Assembly: GCA_900708905.1 (NCBI GenBank)
Contig: CAADRB010000063.1
Location: 78,823-142,822 of the forward strand
DNA length: 64,000 nt
Source of the DNA: Hymenolepis diminuta
Taxonomy: Eukaryota; Platyhelminthes; Cestoda; Cyclophyllidea; Hymenolepididae
Reading direction: 5' to 3'
Part shown: positions 14,291 to 25,743 of the stretch, one piece after another
How positions within the stretch are numbered: position 1 is the stretch's first letter
Layout: the number at the start of each line of letters is the position of its first letter
Notes under the pieces: model-generated
Seen by the model: only the letters and a program-made list of their open reading frames with translations
Told to the model about the DNA's origin: nothing
The model's database searches: none
Translations under genes and position numbers: made by a program

Positions 14291-16869
14291 AAAATGACTC
14301 AGCTAAATAAATAAGAAATTTGGTGTTTTCGCATGCATCTGGATGCTGTTTTTGTTGTTGTTTTGTTGTTTATAAAACCGTAATATCTTCAAATGAGATC
14401 TTTAGATAGATACTTATAAACACAAATACGAATTGTTATTGTCACATCCCATCAAACAGTTTGTTTAATTGGTATAAAAGATCATCAATGGAAGATGTAC
14501 TAGACATGCTAAACAATTTTCCTTTGTTAGATGCAATGAATTGTACGAGTAATAATGGTAAAAAGATAGAGAATGCATGTGGAAATTTACGGTTTATAAG
14601 ACAGTAAAGATCTTGGCCCCTTAACATAACTGAAAATAAAAAAGGGTAGTTCAAATTTATGCCCAGCATGCAGAGGCAATATAACGGTTAAATTCAAGAG
14701 ATAACTCAAGGAAAGGGGAAGAATTTAACTGATTAAATATTTTAAAACTAAGACGAATTGATAAACATGCAAAAGATAATACATTATAGTGTGAAAATCA
14801 CGAAGTGACTGAAATTACGATCTGGTATTCAAAACACCAAACCGCGATTATTATCCCCTGTCTGCATTTATTTCCTTGCCACAGTTAATAAAAAGGTATC
14901 GGTAAGAGAAAGTACATTTACGGTACTGGAAAAACCAGTAGAGAAGCATGGATTTAATGCCTAAACTTAGTGGGAATATCATATATAGAATGTCTATTTC
15001 GGGACTTTTCATTATCAGGCCAAAGACTAAAATATAGTACAAGGAATTACCCCATTTGCTATCAAATTTTATTTATTTTCCTGTTAAAATACAGAAATTT
15101 ATTTATTTTTGGTAGCTTTCTACAAGTCTGTCTTATTGCCTATAATGACGTAAAAAGAACTGTTTATTTACTAACTGAAATCTTCATAAATTGTTCATAA
15201 AAACGATCTTTTGTCTTAACATGTCTTGAAGATATAAAACACTTTAATGCTATTCGTTTATTAATTTAATTTTCAAGGTCAAATTTGGCAAATGGTTTTA
15301 ACCCCTTTGTCTAGTTATTTATAACTTGTTTTGGTTTAATTTAATTGTTGATTTTCATTAAAATTAAAATGAATATGTGAAAACAAGGTAAGCTAAGAAA
15401 CGTAAAAAATAAAAGCAACAAATAAAAACATTCATTTATTTTCGATTTATGGGAGTACCTTTTCTGTAACTAACTGAAACTACACAAAAAATAATCTTAT
15501 AAATTATTTATTCGTTTGTTCGAGTTTGCTGTTAATTGTCATCAGATTAAAACCTATTAGAGTGCTTAAAGGTAGAATCGGTCAACACTTGTTGTGTGCG
15601 ACTCGGGTTATCACAAATTTTGAAAGTATTTGGTAAATTAACACCTGAGGATTTATTGATTTTTCGGGTAACCAAATGATAGTTTTACACAATATATTTT
15701 AAAACTAAAACTCTTTGTTCATGAGATATTAATACCGAAAACTGTTTACAGAAAAACAAAATAGTAGAAATCTAAAATTAAAAAAACAAAATAACGCTAA
15801 ATAGAAAATATTTTTATTAACAAAAATATTGTTTTTGGTTAAAAAAGTACAACTACCTTCCAAGAGATATAAAACATAACTTTAACATTATAGTAGCTTT
15901 TGTTAAAATAAAATGATTTAATTGAAGTTTGATTTTGTTTTCAAACAGTTAAATTTCAAATAAGATGCTAATCAGGATTTTGATGGTAATCAATTCTTTA
16001 TTGAGGACGAACGTTTTTGAGATATGTCAGGTAAATTGCCATTATGAAAAGTTATTATCATTTGACCAATTAACCATCCAAAATTTTTATAATGTTTCCG
16101 ACAACATGTCAGTTACAAAAGATTTAAATTTTACAATTTTCCTCCGATGGCAAAGTGTCAGAACACTAGTAACTGAAAAACAATAATTTATAGATGAGGG
16201 AAAGGAGGCCAAGTTATGACAACATATGAGACCATCAAAATCTTACCTTTCCATCATCCAAAATTTTAATTTTATTATCTATGGCAAAGCAAAATAATTG
16301 CACATTTAATCATGAAGAGTGTCTAAACAAAGGAGTTGATAGATGCGGTGTGAGCAGCGTCAGAAATTTTTTGGTGTAATTGGAGAATCCAAGCCTTACT
16401 GCATCAGGAGGCTGAAATCGCCAAGTTGACTGCATTTTAATATTCTTCCATATTGTTTCAAATTACTCCTTATCATTGCTAAAGTGAAATTCCGGGTGGC
16501 ATGGTTTTCGTGACCAACCTATTTTTACATGGTTCCTGTAGCAGCCATTCAGTTGGCAAGAAATTCTATCAGTTTGTGAAATGTTCGCGTTTTCGTGGTG
16601 TTGTGTTCGCTATTACTCTCTCATCTCACATGCGTTAGCAGGGAGTCGATGACACCGACCGTTTATGCAGACTGTTTTCCCTTTATCTCACACCTTTGTT
16701 TATGAATGGTGCTCAAGTAAGCGCGAGATAGATTTTTTACCAGGACTTTGTATCCAAACATTACTCTCTCACCAAAAAACTGCTTCATATCTGCATTGAG
16801 CTACCTAAGCCAGCTCTTTGTATGAGAAACTTTAGATTTTCTTATTTTTGTAATTGAAAATTCAATAGA
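14291..16869. other. non-coding DNA
   Basis: No gene supported. The part from about 16330 to 16870 is less AT-rich and may be 3' sequence of the LINE fossil to its right, but it shows no recognisable protein motif. Confidence 0.45.
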
Positions 16870-18250
16870 ATTTAGCACTTGTATCGCCTTTTTGTGCAGA
16901 TTTGCCCAGAGGTTAAACTTACGCTTCCGTAATTGTGGCGAGGTTTCTCAGAGGAACCTTTTCTGTCAGCAATTTAACACTCATTTTAGTCTGCTGTACA
17001 AGGTCATCATCTTGTTATTATCCGCCTTGCAATAGACAATAGTAGACAAACAAACTTGCTTAATGCTTCAAGTAGTTTTATTAGAGCCTTGATCGAAAGG
17101 ACATTTAATCGTAGGTCTGACCTGAGCATCATTAGCTGTCTTTTGTCCTTCATGATGATAAGTCCTATAGCATCTTCAGGTGGACCATTGTCATTCACAG
17201 GAGAGCCAAAATATGTATAGAAACTCGCTCGGTAAATCCTGTGTTCATCTATTTTAAGAAATGACTGTTCTAAATATAAACCTACGGGTATCCTGAATGT
17301 TTTTTCACGCACCATTTCCATGGCATATTTGTTAGGCATTCATTTGCATCTCCGTATGAGTTTTTCTACGCCAAGTTGATTACAAGACAAGTCGTCGGCT
17401 TATTCCAAATGCCCCAATGATCACTCATATCCTGTAGAATTCAAGAGTCTGGCTCTCAAATCCCCGGAGGTCACAGACTCTCTCTAAAATAAGTTGGAAC
17501 AATATGCTAAAGAGCGTTGGGCCCTCTTTGGATCCCTGTCTCACGTCGTTCTCCATAGAAAGTACTTCAGTTGAGTCCTTTATGTGACCTTTTGGGACAT
17601 CTAAACGTTATATAAAGCAGTTGACTATATTTCGGGGAAGCTGCAGTTTGCAGTCTTGTTAAAATCGTAGGAAAGGGTAGGGAATCAAAGGTCTTCCTTA
17701 AGCCAATACAGATAAGTGCTGTTTCACATTGCTAATTCATGGGTTCCTGAATTACTGTTCTTACAGAAGAGATCGCTTGTTCCGTGGGCGTTCCAGAACG
17801 AAATTCATGTTGCATATTTGGTAATAGTCCACTTATACGCATCGATGACAAGTCAAGGAGTTTAATGTTACTAAAATTACTTCCTTATCTCTGCAAATGC
17901 TAATTGCCTCAGCATTAACCCAAGATTAGGATATAGGAATCATTTCTTACCAAAAATCGTTCAAGAATTACAACAAGTAGGTATCTAATGATGGTCCGTT
18001 ACACCTAATAAGTTCAAATCCTAAGCCATTAACTCCGTAACTTTCTTTTTGCGCTTTTTAGTTCCGCTAGTGTCAGTTTTATGCCATTAAGGTACTTCCA
18101 TAATGCTTACGGTTACATCAGATTGTGCTGATCGATAGCTGAACAGTTCAGCACAATGTTTAGCCAGAGAGCTGGGATCAACGACAAATATACTTTGTTT
18201 CGAATTAGACCCTGTTCGAGAGGTTGTCAGCAGAACCTTTCAAAGTAAGT
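16870..18250 (-). mobile_element. decayed non-LTR retrotransposon (LINE) reverse transcriptase
   Basis: Read on the minus strand this is a broken reverse transcriptase of a LINE. In order: a finger segment near 17752-17826 (FRSGTPTEQAI, the usual F.xGRST.xAI block); motif A near 17675-17720 (ALICIGLRKTFDSL, keeping the F-D pair); motif B near 17498-17553 (RQGSKEGPTLFSILF); and the thumb with the hallmark YTYFGSPVNDNG at about 17185-17240 inside a 110-codon open stretch (17007-17339). Stops and at least one frame change separate these parts, and the YADD catalytic box between motif B and the thumb is not recognisable, so it cannot encode an active enzyme. Weakly similar remains extend left to about 16870. 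No endonuclease domain, tail or target duplication could be defined. The thumb motif suggests an RTE/CR1-type lineage, but the clade is uncertain. Confidence 0.75.
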
Positions 18251-21200
18251 TTTAGGGTTTTCTGGGTTCATTAATAGTCAAAGATTCTGGAAATTTTACT
18301 AATTTTTCTTCTAATCATACACTTTTTGTATTAAATTTATTTCTAGGAGGCGTATGATTCAGGGGCGTATCCTCAGTCCATGTAATAAAATATACCTTAT
18401 CGGCGTATCCCAAGTCTTTCATTCCAGGATCGCCTTTCCAAGCACTCCTTGATACTGGTACTTGTGCTCTGATAATTCCCTTATTTTGTTGCCGAATTCT
18501 TGTTTGATTTATAAGTCTATCTCGGCGTATCCCCAATTCTGAGATTTGATGCAACCAATCAATGACGAGAGTTTGCATCTGTTAGAACTGTAAAATAGAT
18601 TTTTCGGACAGACAGTTTTCTGTGACAAGACTTAATGTTCCAGAGATCAGGCTTCAGAGGTTGGCCTTTTGAATGTCGAGGAGAGATTGTCACTTCAAAG
18701 TGAAGTTTTTGAGTCTTCACTTGAGCTCCTGCATCCATGTTTTTTGGAGCTGAAAGACTGAAAAATTGTTTCATGTGGTCGGTTCCACTCGTCTACTTTT
18801 GCGTTCTTCAAATAGCTAGAGCACAGTCGAGTCATAACTATATATTTGTACTATACTTGTTGCATTTTGTTTACTGCTTCATGTTAGAATATTCTAATTT
18901 CAGAATTTCTTGACTGTTTTTGAAATGAATTCTCGTTTTCGACACCCAGAGCTAAAAGACCAGTGGATTAAATTAAGTTGACGGTCTATCTCTTCAGATT
19001 CAGTGAATATTAGCAGGTTGTAAGGAATTAACATGGTTTCTTCATAGCAAAACTCACTGAAGTGAGTAAATCTTCATTAACTTGTTTTTGCAATTAAACC
19101 CTAAGCATTTAGGTTCTCAGATTAGTTTCGAAGCCTAAAGCTTTTCAGAAACAAATGATACTGATGGTGTTAAGAAAGGTTAAGAAACGACAATCAAGAA
19201 TTTTTCCATGAGCTAAATCAGAAATTTAACACTTAATGACCGCTTTTTCTGCAGGTTTTATTTAAATTCGTTGAAGCCCTAATAGTTGTGATGAAAAATA
19301 AAGGCTCTTTTGGGGACTGGTGTCATGACTTGAGGGGTTTCACTAAATTACAATTCAGAAGGTAGGAAAGCAGGTCGACTTTTATCAAGCAAAGTTAATT
19401 GGAATATCCAGAAAATGCAGTAAATCCGACTTCGAAAGCTAGTAAAATTATCTATAAATGAAAACGTTGTGTAAGCTAAATGCCTTAAGGATTGTTAGAG
19501 TACAAGCGATAAAATATGAGTATTGTAGAATTTCAATGCAGACCTTAGTTGGCATTGCTTTAGGTCACTCCAGAGGGTCATATAGGTCGCTCATTTTAAA
19601 AATTCGCCAATATCCGGTAACAGCAATTGTTCATGATAGGAAGTCGAAGAACAAAGCCACAGAGAATATGCACTGTCTCTGTGTGTGTGATAGGCAATTC
19701 ACATCCTTTGTGGTCCCGCAGAGGCCTATTATCCAAGACAAGCCTTACCCGCTGTTCCGGTTATTAATTATATTCATTTTTGTATAACTAGTCTCGGGAA
19801 AATATTAACACGTCTTATGAGTAATTACACTTCAGTCTTCTCTATCTTCAGGTCTGAGTCATGTGAGGTCTACTGATATCTAGTTGGCTGATTGATAATT
19901 GTGGCAGAAACTAGATATCCTACCATTGCAACTGAGTAGAGGTCTCACAAAGTCAAAATAAATACTCACTGATTTAGCCGTAAACTGATTGGTTTTTTGC
20001 ATTAAGTAAAATAATAGCTTTTATAAATAGTTCTGAAAATGGCGAGGTTCCATTAAATTTTTAGAAAATCAGTAATATTCCAACACAAAATTTTCACAAA
20101 TTGCATCATTGGAGAAATTTCTAAGAAGTCGCAATAAATGCATAATGGTAAAAATATATAAATATATTAGAGTTCTTGAGAATCAGTATCATTCAACTGT
20201 CTGTTCAGCCCTTTACCGTATAATTCAGACTAAGGTTTAATTAGCCTTTCAGTTGTTATTGTAGCAAATTACGAATAAAGTTATTTCGTCTTTTATATCC
20301 TGTCCAATAAAGAACTCCAAGCAATGTAACTGTAAACATGCTTATTCCACCCTGCACCTTAACAGTGTTTACTGATTTCACGACTAGACACTGACTAATG
20401 ACTTCTTTTGAGACAATAACAAACAACAGCAGAGACCGTCTCCTGATGATGGAAAAAGTTGAATATTTGACTGATTCGTATTATCGTCTTCAAGCACTCA
20501 ATAATGCTTTTCAATCTAATTTTATTTCACATCTATAATGTTATTTATTTTAAGATGGGGAGTGTTGTTACCTTTCTCTTTCACCTTGTTTATGTGAATT
20601 TGTGAATTCACAGAAAAACAGATTTGTTTTCACAAAAAGGCAATCTTAAGGACCAATGTTTTGAAAGCGCAACGGTTTTAATTATTGACAACAAATATAA
20701 TCAGACAGGTGGGTTTATTTGGATTTATGGCTTTACAACTGAAGTGTTTAATCAATTATGTTAAGTGGCACCATTAACTAAGGCTCGACTGCACTTACTC
20801 ACTTTCAACATGCAAGACGCTGTTAAAAAGAGTTTATTTTGATCAGGTAGATAGTTCTAGCTAATACACAAAGAAATTTATTCATATGAATTCCGAAGTT
20901 GCACCGAATTTAGATTGCCAATCGTCTTCTACAATGCAAATTGATAAATGCTACCATTCTGAAGAGTATAAAGTAGGTTACAAATTAATTCGGTTTTACG
21001 ATCTATTTTAAGAAGTGGTTAGGCGAGATCCAAGTTATTTGTAAGACGTTTTTTCCTGAACACATCAAGTCTAAAAATTATTCTCCCTGAGTCTCTCCGG
21101 AGATAAATTCCCATTCTACTTGTTCTCATTAATTGATTCGATGTGATTTTTAACAGATGTGAAGGGAACTTGAGTATATTAGATGAAAAAGTATAACAAA

Positions 21201-22841
21201 CCAATCTGAGGCCAGTAATTCTGTGGACGTGGATATTAGATGAAAGACTAAATCCTGTTAAAATTTAACTTTTATCCTTCTGTATGATATTCTTGCATCG
21301 AATCTGATCAGAAACAGATCAAAAGCGCAAAGAAGATCCTGCGAATCTTCTTAAAAAATTATCTTTCGATGTTACTTCTTGGCAATATCGCAAAATGTGC
21401 AATCAGTCAGTACTCAAATTCGCCGTCATTTGACAATGAAATATTATTTGTTGACAATATTTTGATATCTGGGAAAAGCACAGTCAGAAAGAATTACTAA
21501 GTATTTGAATTTTATTTTTTTATTAAGAATTAGAAGGAAACATGATTTAGCCTTATGAATAATTAGGTGATTGTCACACAGGAAGACAACTGCTAAATTC
21601 GACTATATTATAAATATTCCTAATGTATCAATATTTTGATGTGCTATGGCCTAGAAATTGGATGATTTTCAATAGCTTTAAGAATAACAATATTTAAATT
21701 GAGCAACAAATATGTGCGTGTTTTATTTCGTAAATCATTTAATGTTGAATGAAATTCAGCTCTTTATGAGGGTCTTCAGATAATTAAATGTTCATGGTTG
21801 TATCAAGTTATTAGCACAACAGATATTCGATCGCAATTGGTGATAGATCATGCCCAACTTGATGGAAAGACTCCAGAGCTGTCGTGCAATATTCGTAGCT
21901 TTAAAGATTTAAAACACTACAGGTAAGTGCTTGCGTGAGATAAGAGTTTTAGATTAACCTACTTTTATGTCCATATTTATTTATTTCCCTTGCATTTTTT
22001 TATCTAAAAAAGTATTTCTATTTCAAAATTCATTTTTGAAATCAAGGAGTTACTTTTAAAATGGTCATATTTTGACGGGGAAAGTAAATCTTTTCTACGA
22101 GACTCATTGATTTTCCAGTTAGCTCTCTTATTAAAGAATGGTTTTGTCTTGTAGATTAATTTTTCCACGGTCATTGTTCGCATTATGACTAATATGTGCG
22201 GCGAAATTTTGTTAAAGAGCAAACTTTTACAAATACGTTCTCGGAAGTGATTGGTTGTTCAATACTCAACACGAATATAATCTTAATTATATTACTGTAG
22301 TTCACATTGTGCTGTCTCGGTTAATTAGTTTTCAAGAAAACAGAATAATTGCAAATTATGCAGCCTATCATGAGTTGAAATCGTAACGGAAATGACAAGA
22401 ACCGAAAAATCGAAGAGGAATTGTATCCAATCCGAAGGATTCGAGTCTTGAAAGCAGAAATGTAATTTAATTGGTATTTACTGCATTTACATCAAATGGA
22501 AAACAAAATTAGGGATATTTTGAAGGGCTGAATATTTCTTAAACTGGTCAAACAAATTGCATGTCTTTTTAACTGGGTACTGACTCTGAAACTCCACTAA
22601 TATAAACTTGAAGAGCGGTTGAAAATGACTAAAAGGTAAAAAACAAATTAGTCAGTAAAAAGTAATTCGAACTTACGTTGAAACCCTCGTTAAAAACCCG
22701 CGTAATCAAGGATCAATTTGCCCAAAATACATCCGAATAAGAAAGTAAGATTAATCAATGAGGTTTTAAACCACTATTTTCTATATACCATGAACAGAAC
22801 CTAGGCAAGAAGTTAAGATTTGCCAATTTCAGCTATTTTTA
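18251..22841. other. non-coding DNA, possibly more LINE debris at left
   Basis: Two minus-strand open stretches at 18315-18578 and 18559-18774 abut the LINE and may be its worn 5' part, but carry no motif I recognise. A 109-codon plus-strand frame at 19458-19787 is less AT-rich than average but has no family signature. Beyond 19.8 kb the sequence is plain AT-rich DNA with no supported gene. Confidence 0.4.
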
Positions 22842-22864
22842 TCAGATTTTAGCAGAAGTTCTGT
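22842..22864 (+). repeat. left terminal inverted repeat of the minus-strand mariner
   Basis: Begins TCAGATTTTAGCAGAAGTTC directly after TA. It pairs with the repeat at 24004-24026 with about four mismatches. Confidence 0.8.
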
Positions 22865-22919
22865 CCATTTAAAATTTGAATTAATGTGAAAATTTTGTCA
22901 AAAATACATTTATTTAGTG

Positions 22920-23942
22920 TTAAAAATAGTCGCTGTTTTTATTAATTGCATCTTTCCATCTTGCTATAAGCTTTCTGATTCCTTTTTCATAGAATTTAGC
23001 CACTTTGGATTCAAAAAATAAACTAGCTTTATTTGCACCTCTTCTCTTGAAGTAAGCCTTTGTCCCACTAAATAACTCCGTAAGTTCCTGAAAAGATGAA
23101 AATCGGTTGGTGCAAGCTCGGGAGAATATGGTGGGTGATGCATGACTTTCCAGCCAAATTCTTCAACGAGATTTTTGGTTGCTCTTTAAGTGTGGGGTCT
23201 GGTATTGACATGTTGCAGGATCACTCCTTTTCACTTGATCAAAGAAGGCCGTGTTTTCTGCCGTTAACTGCTTTTAAACGAGTTAACTGCTGACAGTAAA
23301 CTTCAGGTACTATTGTTTGATAAACAATTCCCTTCGAATCCCACCATACGCGCAAGAGAAGTGGAATTGGCTTTGAATCACTGTTTTGACTTAGCCAATG
23401 TCTTTTGGGCTTAACATTGTTTTAAAGGATCCACTTCTCGTCGCTGTCAGTTATGATTCGGTCTAAAAAAGGTGCCTGAAATTCAGTTCACGAGAACGCA
23501 GTGAAACACAACAGGTCACACGCTGTTGTTTGTTCATTTCTTACAAGTCGTGGGGCGGGAGGGGGGGAGAGGGAGTTGGTGAGCCCATTTCCCAGCCCTT
23601 GGAACTTTGCCAAGTCTTTTCATTTCCCTATATATGGTCATATGGCAGCTTTCGTGAAAAGTTTTGCTCAGTTCTCTAGTAGTGCAGGTCGGATTTTTAT
23701 CAATGGCGATTTACAATTGCTCAAAATTTGGTTTTTGAGCATCCTGCTCTCGTTTCGTCTTTCAGGCTGAAGTCATCCCTTTTGAAACCACCTGCAAAAA
23801 GCCACCCTCTGTAGGTCTTTTCATTCACAACATCATTTCCGTAAATGTCTTTGAGTGTTTTTGCTACTGAGGTTGTCGTAGTTCTTCGATAAAATTCAAA
23901 CAGTAAAATATGTCTGATCTGGTCTTTATTTGGAGTGTACAT
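22920..23942 (-). pseudogene. mariner transposase pseudogene, catalytic Asp lost
   Basis: The relic runs from ATG at 23942 to TAA at 22920, the length of a normal mariner transposase (about 341 codons). Visible parts in order: the N-terminal helix-turn-helix start (PNKDQIRHILLFEFYRRTT) and a second DNA-binding block (NEKTYRGWLFAGGFKRDD); the first catalytic Asp in DSDEKWIL near 23450; the WWDSKGIVY block near 23365; the second catalytic position near 23208, which reads QHVNTRPHT instead of H-D-N, an Asp-to-Val change; and HPPYSPELAPTDFHLF near 23130, which keeps the third catalytic Asp. The end reads FYEKGIRKLIARWKDA. Several stops and frame changes interrupt it. It resembles the group of mariners that includes human SETMAR, judged from memory of family motifs. 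It cannot make an active enzyme. Confidence 0.9.
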
Positions 23943-24003
23943 AAGGGCTAGATAACGATAATTATCACACAACCTGAAAGAAGAAATAATATTTTATTAA
24001 TTA

Positions 24004-24026
24004 CCAGAACTTCTGTTACAACCTGA
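24004..24026 (-). repeat. right terminal inverted repeat of the minus-strand mariner
   Basis: Read on the minus strand it begins TCAGGTTGTAACAGAAGTTC, and it is followed outward by TA. This is the 5' (transposase-start) end of the element. Confidence 0.8.
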
Positions 24027-24406
24027 TATTTTTCAAATCCTTCATTCAGGTCTTCTTAAAAGCGTTTTATTATGATGAATGCAAATATAAACAAATGACA
24101 ACTAGCTGTTATTATTAATGACCTTGGAAGGGGTCATTTTGGCAGGCCGCAGTGCTTTGTTTTTAAGCGCACAAATCGCTATACCACATTGTTTATAAAA
24201 GCCTAAGACTGTTCATCAAAGCACAAAAGCCTTTGAGATGACCAAGTGGGTGCAAATTTTTAAAACGTATTTTTGCGATTGTTCTAAAATCGGGCATTAC
24301 AAATTGTAAATTGGTGAGAAGATGCCAGTTCAAAATAATGAAAATGCTGGTGTACATAATAATATTCAATGTTTGGCGAATGAATACCCGACAAATTTGA
24401 ATAATA

Positions 24407-24435
24407 ACACATGGGCTGAAAAGTCCCGGGCCTAA
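24407..24435 (+). repeat. left mariner terminal inverted repeat
   Basis: ACACATGGGCTGAAAAGTCC followed by CGGGCCTAA, preceded by TA. It is matched at the other end of the element. Confidence 0.9.
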
Positions 24436-24584
24436 CACATAGATGGCGCAATTTTTTTGCAGTCACCTTTTTTCCAGTTAATACTAACCTTCAAAAGACA
24501 GCTCTTAAAATTTCATGATATTCTATTCATTACTTTGTGAGTTATTGTGTTAAGAGTGACGCTACTTTTGTTATTTTCAAAACA

Positions 24585-25678
24585 ATGCATCAAAAACAAT
24601 TTCGTGTTTCAATTTTACACTGCTTCCTGATGGGAAAAAGTACCGTTCAAGCGAGGCAATGGCTTGAAAGTGTTATGGGGACTCCGCTCCATCAGAAATA
24701 ACAATAAAACGTTGGTTTGCTGACTTCAAANNNNNNNNNNNNNNNNNNNNNNNNNNNNNNNNNNNNNNNNNNNNNNNNNNNNNNNNNNNNNNNNNNNNNN
24801 NNNNNNNNNNNNNNNNNNNNNNNNNNNNNNNNNNNNNNNNNNNNNNNNNNNNNNNNNNNNNNNNNNNNNNNNNNNNNNNNNNNNNNNNNNNNNNNNNNNN
24901 NNNNNNNNNNNNNNNNNNNNNNNNNNNNNNNNNNNNNNNNNNNNNNNNNNNNNNNNNNNNNNNNNNNNNNNNNNNNNNNNNNNNNNNNNNNNNNNNNNNN
25001 NNNNNNNNNNNNNNNNNNNNNNNNNNNNNNNNNNNNNNNNNNNNNNNNNNNNNNNNNNNNNNNNNNNNNNNNNNNNNNNNNNNNNNNNNNNNNNNNNNNN
25101 NNNNNNNNNNNNNNNNNNNNNNNNNNNNNNNNNNNNNNNNNNNNNNNNNNNNNNNNNNNNNNNNNNNNNNNNNNNNNNNNNNNNNNNNNNNNNNNNNNNN
25201 NNNNNNNNNNNNNNNNNNNNNNNNNNNNNNNNNNNNNNNNNNNNNNNNNNNNNNNNNNNNNNNNNNNNNNNNNNNNNNNNNNNNNNNNNNNNNNNNNNNN
25301 NNNNNNNNNNNNNNNNNNNNNNNNNNNNNNNAATTGCAAAGAAACGACCGCATATGGCAAAGAACGAAATTTTATTTCATCAAGACAACGCACCGTGTGA
25401 CAAGTCAATCAAAACAAAGGCAAAACGACATGAATTGAACTTCAAATTGCTCCCACATCCACCGTATTCGCCAGATTTGGCTCCCAGCGACTACTGGCTG
25501 TTCGCAGACCTGAAGAAATGCTCGCCGGTAGGAAATTTGGCACGAATGAAGAGGTTATGGCTGAAAGTGAGGCCTATTTTGAGGCAAAAGACAAATCGTT
25601 CTACAAAAGTGGTATTGAAATGTTAGAGCGGCGGTGGAATGATTGCGTTGCTCTTGATGGAGATTACGTTGATGAATA
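24585..25678 (+). pseudogene. mariner transposase, frameshifted, middle unknown
   Basis: The start at 24585 gives KQFRVSILHCFLMGKST and ARQWLES, the mariner N-terminal helix-turn-helix. Near 24677 the frame must change to continue as YGDSAPSEITIKRWFADFK before the gap. After the gap come FHQDNAPCDKSIKTKAKRHE, with the second catalytic Asp at QDN, and HPPYSPDLAPSDYWLF, with the third. The frame changes again after FADLKK to continue as a normal C-terminus (FYKSGIEMLERRWNDCVALD) ending at TAA near 25676. The first catalytic Asp falls in the gap. At least two frameshifts make this copy inactive. Base calls beside the gap should be treated with some caution. Confidence 0.88.
24731..25331. other. 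assembly gap (N run)
   Basis: 601 unresolved positions, all inside the mariner element. Any frame read across it is meaningless. Confidence 0.99.
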
Positions 25679-25712
25679 AAGCTAATTTTGAACCAAAAAC
25701 TGCGTTTCCTTT

Positions 25713-25741
25713 GTTAGGCCCGGGGCTTTCAGCCCATGTGT
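25713..25741 (-). repeat. right mariner terminal inverted repeat
   Basis: TTAGGCCCGGGGCTTTCAGC followed by CCATGTGT and then TA. It is the inverted partner of the left repeat with one or two differences. Confidence 0.9.
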
Positions 25742-25743
25742 TA

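Larger units (their letters stand above)
22842..24026 (-). mobile_element. full-length inactive mariner (second family)
   Basis: An 1185-bp Tc1/mariner element on the minus strand. Its ends are inverted repeats of about 22 bp: the left reads TCAGATTTTAGCAGAAGTTC, and the right is the complement of TCAGGTTGTAACAGAAGTTC. Both are flanked by TA, the usual mariner target duplication. It contains the transposase relic described separately. Its terminal repeats and transposase differ from those of the neighbouring mariner at 24407-25741, so two distinct mariner families sit about 380 bp apart. Confidence 0.88.
24407..25741 (+). mobile_element. mariner element with assembly gap
   Basis: An element of about 1.3 kb with near-perfect inverted ends: left ACACATGGGCTGAAAAGTCC, right the complement ending GCCCATGTGT. 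Both ends are flanked by TA. The 5' untranslated part matches the partial copy at 1-92. The middle (24731-25331) is unresolved N, about 600 positions. The total is the normal mariner size, so the gap estimate looks right. Collapsed repeats are the likely cause of the gap. Confidence 0.92.

Noticed and set aside
17007..17339. Independent gene of 110 codons
   Set aside because: It is the thumb part of the broken LINE reverse transcriptase.
19458..19787. Plus-strand frame of 109 codons
   Set aside because: Chance length, no motif, no splice context.
23501..23770. Plus-strand frame of 89 codons
   Set aside because: Lies antisense within the mariner transposase pseudogene.
24673..25408. Open frames of 226-238 codons on both strands
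   Set aside because: They are open only because they cross the N gap.
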